From positions 6,743,001 to 6,807,000 of the forward strand of contig CM057135.1 of NCBI GenBank assembly GCA_029964075.1: DNA of 64,000 nt, read 5' to 3'. Origin of the DNA: Patiria pectinifera. Its lineage: Eukaryota > Echinodermata > Asteroidea > Valvatida > Asterinidae. Every line of letters begins with the position of its first letter. Position 1 is the first letter of the stretch. This document shows positions 56,751 through 64,000 of this stretch, piece after piece. The notes beneath the pieces were generated by a model. That model saw only the letters and a program-made list of their open reading frames with translations. It was not told the origin of the DNA and did no database searches. The position numbers were made by a program, and so were the translations under genes.

Positions 56751-58085
56751 ATGGCTACTTCAAGGAAACAGTCCGATGAAGAACCGATGTACCCAACTCC
56801 TACAACGATTCGCTACTCTACTGATCCAACTTCATTCGCTGCCACCCTCCATGCCCAGGACAGGCCCAGAGATGATAGACAGCTTCTCACACCAGTAGCA
56901 GATCAATTCTTCGCAGAAATCGAAGACTTGGAGCGACGAATTTTCCAGAGTATGCCTCGCCTCTCCCGACAACCACAACCAGGATCTGCGAGCAGAACAG
57001 TGCCTACTGGTAGCAGAGCCCCAGCTCCATCAGCACCTATCTTCCAAGGTTACACACCTCTATCTCAGAGCAATAGACCGATGTCTACTTCAAACCAGTA
57101 CCAGCTAATGCCATCACACCAGGTTAAAGCGTTCCCATGTACACCGGCTGTGATAAGTCAAACCTCTGCATCGAAGACTGGATAAGAGACGTCAAGTATT
57201 TACTCGACAACACAGCAATGCCGCCGCAGATGCAGTTTTCTACAATTGTCAGGAACCTCGGAGGCGCAGCCAGGAAACTAGTACTGAACCTGCCCCCAGA
57301 AGAACAAATGCCACATCATGCCTTCGCTGAATTGAAAGCTCAGTTTGAAGACTCGTCGATGGCGGGAGACCACTTAGCTGTTTTCTACGAGCGGTTACGT
57401 CTCCCAAGTGAGTCACCCAGCATTTACGCTGTCGAGCTGGAGGCAACATTGAGAACAGTTGAGGAACGGATGAACAGCAGACTTCCCCTGGCAAACCGTA
57501 ACAGCATGCTCACCCAACAATTCATGCGTGGTGTTGGAGAGGAGAAAATAACCAACCGGTTTGCTCCCATTATCCAAGAAACATGACCTTCAGAGAAGTA
57601 CAAAAAGAACTGCGACAAGTAGAGCGGGAAAAACGGACTGCATCTCTCCTTCATCCAAAAGCTGACACAAAGATACCGTCACCACAACCCCTGAACAAGG
57701 TACAGTCACAGCCTCAGTTTGTTCCACCGCAGCCAAAATCAACCGCTCAGCCTCATCAATAGAGAGGTGTAGCTGCTTTCAAACCTCAGAAGACCAACAA
57801 TCAACCAACAACCCCTCAACAGACTCCAGGTGAAGACGTCCTTGAAAGCCTACTCAAAAGAGTCGAGCAGCTGTCCTGGACCGTCGAACAGCTCGTTACC
57901 ACCAGGAATACCCCACAGCGACCTAGACAGTCGAACTATCCCCAGTCCACGGACCAGAGAATCTTCGTCTGCCATCGTTGTGGCCAACAGGGCCACATCG
58001 CCAGAGGTTGCCGGAATGTTCGATTACACTTCCAGGGTTCCCGGTCGGAGGGCAAACCGGAAGCCCAGAGTCAAGCCCAAAAGTA
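56751..58085 (+). pseudogene. gag: Gypsy-3 gag (PNMA-like capsid, CCHC knuckle)
   Basis: The ATG at 56751 (ATGGCTACTTCAAGG) opens a Ser/Pro/Gln-rich N-terminus to 57185. A frameshift near 57140-57180 moves to a capsid-like region: CIEDWIRDVKYLL, NLGGAARKLVLNLPPEE, FAELKAQFEDS, and LTQQFMRGVGEEKI. This layout resembles PNMA-type Gag rather than the Gag of Gypsy-1 and -2. Another frame change near 57584 leads to a helical linker (VLESLLKRVEQLSWTVEQL) and CHRCGQQGHIARGC, a CX2CX4HX4C knuckle (about 57970). A stop at 57761 and two frameshifts mark it as decayed. The gag frame ends at 58083-58085. Confidence 0.8.
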
Positions 58086-60311
58086 ACCACTTCTAGGAAT
58101 GAATCTCCTTCAGTCAGACAACACACAACAAATCCATCGAAGCCAGATCATCAAAGTTTGATAGGTCCAAATAACGAAGACACAGTAGAATTCAATGGAG
58201 AATGTCATCGAGCCCTGATTGACTCCGGGTCACAGATATCATCTATAACGGAAGACATGTGGAGGGAACATCCCCTATTACGAGACATCACTCTTTCTTC
58301 AGTTGACATAAAGATCGAAGGTGCCAGCGGCCAGAAGGTTCCATACTTGGGAATTTTTCCCGTCTCCATTAATATTCTAGGAATCACCTACGCAGATGTT
58401 CCGGTCTTTGTGGTCCCCACCGACAACTACCGACGGCATGTTCCTGTGTTGATAGACACAAACGTATTCCGAGCAACAAAGAAGGACCAACAAGTAGTCA
58501 GAGGTGACAACTATATGCAAGAAATCCAGTCCGAAAACACTGCCTGGCACACTGCATATGTCAATACAGCAATTCTTGAGCCCAGTGACCAGCATAGCAG
58601 AATTGGTTATGCGAAGTACGTTGGCCGCTATCCTCGAAAGATACCACCAGGTACCGACGTAGATGTTATATGCCAGGCCCCACCAAACCCAACAGGTCTT
58701 CCCTACACTGCCTTTGTAGAGGGTCTGCCGAACAGCACATCCTGTTTACGAATTGGTCACCTCATAGCTGATGTCGGCGAGAAAAGGCGAGTTCCAGTTA
58801 GGATGTGCAACATATCGGCTAAGCCTATTATCATCACCAGAAATTGTCGACTAGCGTAAGTCTCATCACTACTTCACGAGATTTAAGTTTCTGCTGACAC
58901 GACGCCAACCACCAACATAAAGGGAGCATTTCCTTCTCCATCTAACCCTGAAGAGAACTTCTCTTGTGCCCATGTGAGAAATATTGAAGCAACAGAAGAA
59001 GTACATGATGTCATTCCATCACTCGACCTTTCCAAGTCCACCTTAAAAAAATGATGTCCAGAGAAAACAACTTCATCATCTTCAAGAGTTTTCAGTCATC
59101 TTTTCTATTGACTCACTCGACTTTGGCCGGACCTCAATAGTAAAACACACGATTCCACTGATAGATGAGCATCCCTTCCGGCTACCCCATAAAAGAATAC
59201 CACCTCTTCAATACCAAGCTGTCAAGGACTACCGTCAGCTTAATAGTAGCACAGTTCGTGACGCGTACCCACTGCCTCGCATTGAAGAAGCCTTGCAAGA
59301 CTCTTCACAACATTGCATCTTACAGCGGGATATTGGCAAGTAGAGGTAGAAGAGCGAGACAAGCAAAAAACGGCATTCATCACTCCGATGGGTCTTTTTG
59401 AATGCAATCGGATGCCGTTTGGTCTGCAGAATGCACCGGCTACATTTCAGCGCTTGATGCAGACTTGTCTGGGAGACCAGAACTATTCCACCGTGCTGTT
59501 TTACCTCGATGACATTATCGTCTTTTCCTCAACATTTGAAGAGCACGTAGCACGTTAACGGAAGGTATTTTCCTGCTTGCGGCAACATGGCTTGAAGTTA
59601 AAGCCTGCCACGTGCCATCTCCTTCAGAAGGAAGTGAAGTATCTCGGCCACATAGTGTCATCATCAGGTATAGCCACCGATCCTGAAAAAATATCACAAG
59701 TCAAAAACTGGAAGAGACCTTGCAACCGCAAGGAACTTCTTAGATTCCTTGATTTCACATGGTATTATAGACGGTATATCAAGGGATACTCTAGCATCGT
59801 ATCACCTCTCTACAAACTGATTGCCGGCGACCCAAAACGGAGAAAGAAAGGCAAGACCAGACAGTCTACATCAGTCCCTCCCTTCGTCTGGACAGATGAA
59901 TGTCAGGAGTTTTTTGAGAACTTAATACTGGTGATGACAACAGCCCCGATTCTTGCGTTTGCCGATTACACACAACCCTTTATCCTCCAGACAGATGCGT
60001 CAGATACTGGACTCGGAGCTGTCCTAAGTCAGATACAAGATGGTCATGAACGGGTTATTGCCTACGCCAGCAGAGGATGAAGTCCTGCAGAAGCCCGCTA
60101 TCCAGCTCACAAGCTGGAGTTTCTCGCCTTGAAATGGTCCGTGTCTGACAAGCTTCGTGATTACTTGTTAGGAAATAAGTTCACTGAATGGACAGATAAC
60201 AATCCACTTCTCTACGTCACAACCACAGCCAAGCTCGATGCAACTGGACAACGGTGGGTTGCTGCTCTGTCACAATTCGACTTTTGTGTCAATAGATCCA
60301 TCGGATTTTAG
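58086..60311 (+). pseudogene. pol: Gypsy-3 pol: protease, RT, RNase H (truncated)
   Basis: The frame is open from 57978, -1 relative to gag, to 58859. Retropepsin shows ALIDSGSQISSI (about 58210). Then come stops and frameshifts through 59160. RT: DYRQLNSSTVRDAYPLPRIE (59230), LTAGYWQVEVEE, MPFGLQNAPATFQRLM and catalytic YLDDIIVFS (about 59502). RNase H: LQTDASDTGLGAVLSQIQDG (about 59990) to the KLEFLALKW block and WTDNNPLLYV. The element stops abruptly at about 60295, before integrase. Stops at 59556 and 60078 lie in the catalytic region. The source of pol's -1 offset was not found as a canonical slippery heptamer. Confidence 0.85.
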
Positions 60312-61484
60312 ACCCCCGTGTAACCCCTTTAGTTCTGAGCACCACTTATATGGAAGGATTCCTAATCGATTGCTTAATAATAATATCCATGTTAAATAGA
60401 AAAAAAAATGGAACGCATGGAAGTTATAGAGCATTGTTTGCCGAACTAATTTGTTAACATCGGACGCGCAATAAGTGTAGAGCCGTGCGTCGTCCAGTGA
60501 AAACAAAAAACAGACGTAATTATTCCGCGAAAGAAGCGACCATTATTCGGAGGTACGGTAATGTAGTTTCGTTTATTTGCTTATGTCTTCAATCAATAAA
60601 AAAAAAAACCATGTGTTTTTCATTCAAATGCTGTTTAACTTGATTTATTATTATCGAAATCATCGTTTCCATCGTTAATATGGCCATTTCAAGTACAAAC
60701 CTCTGTCGTAGTCAAAGCTATCAAAACTTTGGGTGGGTATTTCATCCGGTATTTGACAACAGATTATGTCCATCCGATAGGCATTTTGAGTCTCTCCTCC
60801 TTGACTGATCGGATCCTTTGTAGCCTCGTCTGGTTAATAACATGAAACCGTAGATCAGTCGACTCTTCGTGGTGAATAATGCATGTTCGCAGACCAGCTT
60901 TTTCCTGCATTTTCACCAGTGGGCTGAAGCAATACAGTAGTTGGGTTAAGTAGCACTAGCAGCGTACGGTGGGTCTCAAGCAGGGAAATCTCTATGATCG
61001 GCAAGCTAAAATGTTGAAAGAGGGCAGTGTTTTGAATTATGAGGGATAACAATAGGGGTAAATTGACAACATCCATGACATTTGACACGAAAAAAGAAGA
61101 TGGCGACACACACACATTTTGTCAGTGCACAACCACGACAACGGTAAAAACTAAAGTTACTTATAACTTAGAATTAAAAATATTGGCTAATGTCAACAAC
61201 AAATCTCACTAGGGTCTGCAAAAGTCACCTTCGGATCGGCCATCTTTAGGGTCAAATGCAAATACAAGTTTTGGACGGATATCGGATCTTCTAAAAAGAA
61301 GTGTCCTAAATACACGACTTTACTAGTGCTACTGCTAGCGTTAGAGCGTTACTAAAACTCGGTCATTATTTACCAGCATATTGATCCATTTATCAACAGA
61401 ACAAGTTTAGATATATAATATAAGGTTTACTGATGTCCATAACAGAACTGCATATATGAATAATCCAACGTCAAAGTTTGTGTT
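60312..61484. other. Interval without recognised genes
   Basis: No supported coding feature. Sequence is unrelated to Gypsy-3, so its 3' part was lost at the 60.3-kb junction. Confidence 0.4.
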
Positions 61485-61942
61485 CCCCATAAATGTGGCC
61501 TATTTACTGGACTGCCTCCGTAAACATAGGCCACACATCCACATGTACAAAAACGTGTCGACTTTGCCAAATTTTGATTTTCACATTTAGGCTTACTTTG
61601 TAGGTTTTTTTTGCTTTAGAAGCATTCTTACCCTTTATATAGGCTAATCAGAAAGTGCTGCCTTTTTCAGATGTCCATTTTTCGTGAAATTTCCAGATAC
61701 ATTTGCACACGTTTGCGTATCAAAATTTCAACATGAAATTTCACAAAAAGTCATCTGAAAAAGGCAGCACTTTCTGATTAGCCTATATAGAGGGTGAGAA
61801 TGCTTCTAAAGCAAAAAAAACCCTACAAAGTAAGCCTAAATGTGAAAATCAAAATTTGGCAAAGTCGACACGTTTTTGTACATGTGGATGTGTGGCCTAT
61901 GTTTACGGAGGCAGTCCAGTAAATAGGCCACATTTTGGGGCT
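61485..61942. mobile_element. Long-arm palindromic element
   Basis: Arms of about 200 bp (61485-61690 and 61735-61942) are near-perfect inverted copies, beginning CCCCATAAATGTGGCC and ending GGCCACATTTTGGGG, with a ~45-bp centre. Landmarks present in both arms: TTTACTGGACTGCCTCCGTA, GTGTCGACTTTGCC, CTGATTAGCCTATATA (and inverses). No ORF. A foldback or MITE insertion abutting the first recognisable exon of gene B. Confidence 0.85.
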
Positions 61943-62433
61943 ACCACAGAGGCTGCTACAGCGCTTTACTGCAAACTTGCATCATCTTGAGCAACAAGGC
62001 GCCACAGAGCCAGAAGATCCACAAAGAAAACGTCCAAAACGAGATCCAGTAGAAGGGAAACAGGTAATGGGGCCGTTGTCTAATGTGGGAGGGCGCTCGC
62101 CCAAATATAGTGTATATTCAGGTATTTGCCATTTTTTTCTCCATTTGCCAAATTTCTAGTGGGTGAAATGAAATAACTCATCACCGTTGCTTGTACATTT
62201 CAGGTTATTTTCCCAAAGCAGTGCATTTTTCAATGGAGTGGTCAACAGAGATGCAAGAGTACAGTCAGGAAAAAGGTCGAAGTAAAAGGTTCGGTTACAA
62301 GCGAAGGGTTGTGTGTTTTCGATAGAGGTGGAGGAGAACGACTACAGGAGGCAGCAAATGAAAGGAAGGACGAGGAGCTTTTGTTGAAAATAAGACATGT
62401 GGATTTGTTTGCTTGTGAAGCTATGTACCACAG
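61938..62433 (+). pseudogene. Gene B: paralogue of CACTA gene A (two exons)
   Basis: Exon 1 ends at 62063 (AAACAG|GTAATG); exon 2 is 62204-62433, after TTTCAG| and before CACAG|GTAAAT. Both meet in phase 0. Exon 1 reads GYHRGCYSA in one frame and FTANLHHLEQQ in the next, so a 1-nt shift is present. A basic linker follows (RKRPKRD). Exon 2 has VIFPKQCIFQW, KVEVKGSVTSEG, GGERLQEAANERKDEELL and HVDLFACEAMYHR. The order matches gene A: HR.CYS, basic linker, FPKQCI, ERLQEA...EELL. The second CxxC seen in gene A is lost here (CIFQ). Upstream exons are absent because the palindromic element adjoins. Confidence 0.6.
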
Positions 62434-63590
62434 GTAAATACATTTAGTTTATAATACCATTACTGTGAAAATTTGCCAAAGGCCAATGAACATGGTTATG
62501 TACTTCTTTTTAATTTTTATGTCCAAAGACAGTTTCTATGAACACGCATAGAATTTCACTCTGAGGGTCCATCCCAGATAGCAAGGCATGCCAACTGAAC
62601 TTGTCCCTTGTAAAAAGAATATAATACACAAGGGTCTTATCAGACTTTTCAAAATACATGACACCCTAAATTGTGCCATGCTATTGAAATTGTTCTTTTA
62701 TTCCAATGGAAAATTGGTCTTTATAGTAGATCCTAAACATTTAACTTTAAAAATAACATTTTCAATTTTATATGGCAGGTCTTGTTGTTTGAGTGAACCT
62801 AAAGTCCACTACAGTCCCTAACGTACCTCACGATACGCCAGACGTTCAGATAGTCGCCGTGGAAGAAAGTGGGTTTTAAAACCGTTCATGAATGTGCCCG
62901 TTGGTGGACTTGACGACCGGTTAAAGATCCAGTAATGTCAAACCCGGCACGAGGGGATAGGTAGTTCAAAGACACAGAGAGCACACATAGAGGAAACAAT
63001 AAGAACTCAAAATGCACGCGATATACTCACAGTTCTGTGGTTATAATTTATTACATTTCGATACTATTTTAAAATTTTGCAGCTAAGGGAATTCCGGTTG
63101 TCTTGAAGAAACAAAGGTACTAAATTGAGTTTTTAGTAATATTATAATTTATACTTGAAGGAACAAAAGTACTAAATGGAATTTTTAGAAATATTATAAT
63201 CTATACAATATTTTACAAATAACCAAACAAGGTTAGGAATGTTAAAAATTGTATTCACTTGGAGGTTAGCAGATATGGTTTGAGTATATCATGAGCCTAT
63301 AATTTTTACAGTTTTTACAGATAAAACTTGAAGGCTGAGTTTCAAGGAAAATTATACAAGACTGTTTATAATTATAATGTCTAATGAGGTTATCGACTGT
63401 TTTTAATCGATACGAATCGATCGTTTATAACTATTTATAATAAAATTCGGTGTAATTTTTGATTTAATAGAAAAGAAGGTTGTATGTGTTTAAGGGCGTG
63501 TGGTAAATTATAGGAAAAGTGTGAAAACAATAACCGATATGAACGACTTAAAAAACTTTATCTGGGTAGAGGTAACACCGTACCATGTTT
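62434..63590. other. Gene B downstream intron or spacer
   Basis: No coding feature recognised. 63110-63190 contains a duplicated block (GAA.AAAGTACTAAAT..A.TTTTTAG and ATATTATAAT). Confidence 0.35.
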
Positions 63591-63596
63591 CACGTA

Positions 63597-63719
63597 GTGA
63601 GCTGCTACCCGTGAGAAAGAGAGAGAGACAGAGGCCAAGTCAGAATCTACTAGAGAGTATCACCAAATGGTTGAAGCACACAGTTTTGCTTTTAAAGAAG
63701 TTTGTAAAGTTGTTGACAG
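63597..63719 (+). pseudogene. Possible third exon of gene B
   Basis: After TTTCACGTAG| an open stretch encodes, in the best frame, EKERETEAKSESTREYHQMV and EAHSFAFKEVCKVVDRE, ending at a donor-like GAGAG|GTATTT. An SCYP start lies one frame away, so a single-nucleotide shift is needed to join exon 2 (phase 2) with it. The helical, charged content fits what follows the 'YHR.CY' motif in gene A relatives. Tentative. Confidence 0.35.
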
Positions 63720-64000
63720 AGAGGTATTTCATTTTGCCCTTTATCATGACAAATATTAACTACAGAGTTGAATTTTCAATAACACCGTTCAATGCTACCC
63801 AAAGAAAGTTCTACTAATGTGTTTTATACTCTACTGACCTTTTGCTAGTTTATGGTTACCTAACTAATTATGTCATTGTTATTCAGAATTTTTTAGTTTG
63901 CATGGAAACACTTTTCCTTCACATGCAGAAGTTATTATGCAGAAAGAAAGTGCTGCTTCTTCAAGCAAACATGCTAGGTTTAGCGTGCTGTTTTTTTAGT
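63720..64000. other. Window end, AT-rich
   Basis: Downstream of the putative exon; a further exon may begin near 63935 (GCAGAAAGAAAGTGCTGC) but the window stops. Confidence 0.3.

Noticed and set aside
57978-58085. Canonical slippery heptamer at the Gypsy-3 gag-pol overlap
   Set aside because: Pol is in the -1 frame, but no X_XXY_YYZ heptamer in the right phase was found in the overlap.

Overview
This is a gene-poor, AT-rich eukaryotic window built mostly of nested transposable elements. Introns with GT-AG borders, LTR and non-LTR retrotransposons, DNA transposons, MITEs, several minisatellites and many homopolymer runs all point to a metazoan. Frequent TACATGTA-like and TAGGCCTA-like words and the mix of element families suggest a marine invertebrate, possibly a deuterostome such as an echinoderm or hemichordate. 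That assignment is an impression, not a proof. No rRNA, tRNA or CRISPR was found.

Layout. 1-8.2 kb: decayed LINE pieces on the minus strand (an ORF1-like start at the left edge, an ORF2 tail near 2.5 kb, two related 3' ends at 4.4-5.2 and 7.0-8.05 kb), two ~62-bp minisatellites and a ~95-bp satellite. 8.6-9.3 kb: a frameshifted piece of an unnamed zinc-knuckle protein. 11.2-12.1 kb: a tandem repeat and a small orphan ORF. 12.8-13.5 kb: another LINE fragment. 13.53-18.51 kb: Ty3/Gypsy element 'Gypsy-1' (5' LTR, tRNA-Leu-type primer site, gag, pol), cut off in the integrase.

20.95-46.97 kb is a second, related Ty3/Gypsy element ('Gypsy-2', both LTRs present) of about 8.9 kb, expanded to 26 kb by at least three insertions. 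A 14.7-kb CACTA (EnSpm) DNA transposon sits in gag with a 2-bp target duplication. A LINE-like piece lies between protease and reverse transcriptase. A 1,972-bp Mutator-like element with ~215-bp inverted repeats and a 9-bp target duplication splits the end of integrase. Gypsy-2 also carries an extra ORF with two C2H2 zinc fingers downstream of pol. Gypsy-1 and Gypsy-2 both have the heptamer G_GGA_AAC in the correct frame just after the Gag zinc knuckle, with pol in the -1 frame. This suggests conserved -1 ribosomal frameshifting.

The CACTA element is the most interesting object. It has inverted ends starting CCCTTACAGAAA, dense palindromic GCAAGCTTGC subterminal arrays at both ends, and a spliced TNP2-type transposase on the minus strand. 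On the plus strand it carries two further spliced gene models with consistent intron phases: a Cys/His-rich protein with a paralogue near 62 kb, and a small protein with BEN-like features. It has itself been hit by MITEs.

47-54 kb holds 21-bp minisatellites in opposite orientations, GGCCTT repeats, a hAT-type MITE with an 8-bp target duplication, and strong hairpins. 54.17-60.31 kb is a third LTR element ('Gypsy-3') with a PNMA-like Gag and broken pol; its LTR contains an intron-like segment bounded by a perfect 56-bp repeat. 61.5-63.7 kb is a palindromic element followed by exons of the Cys/His protein family.
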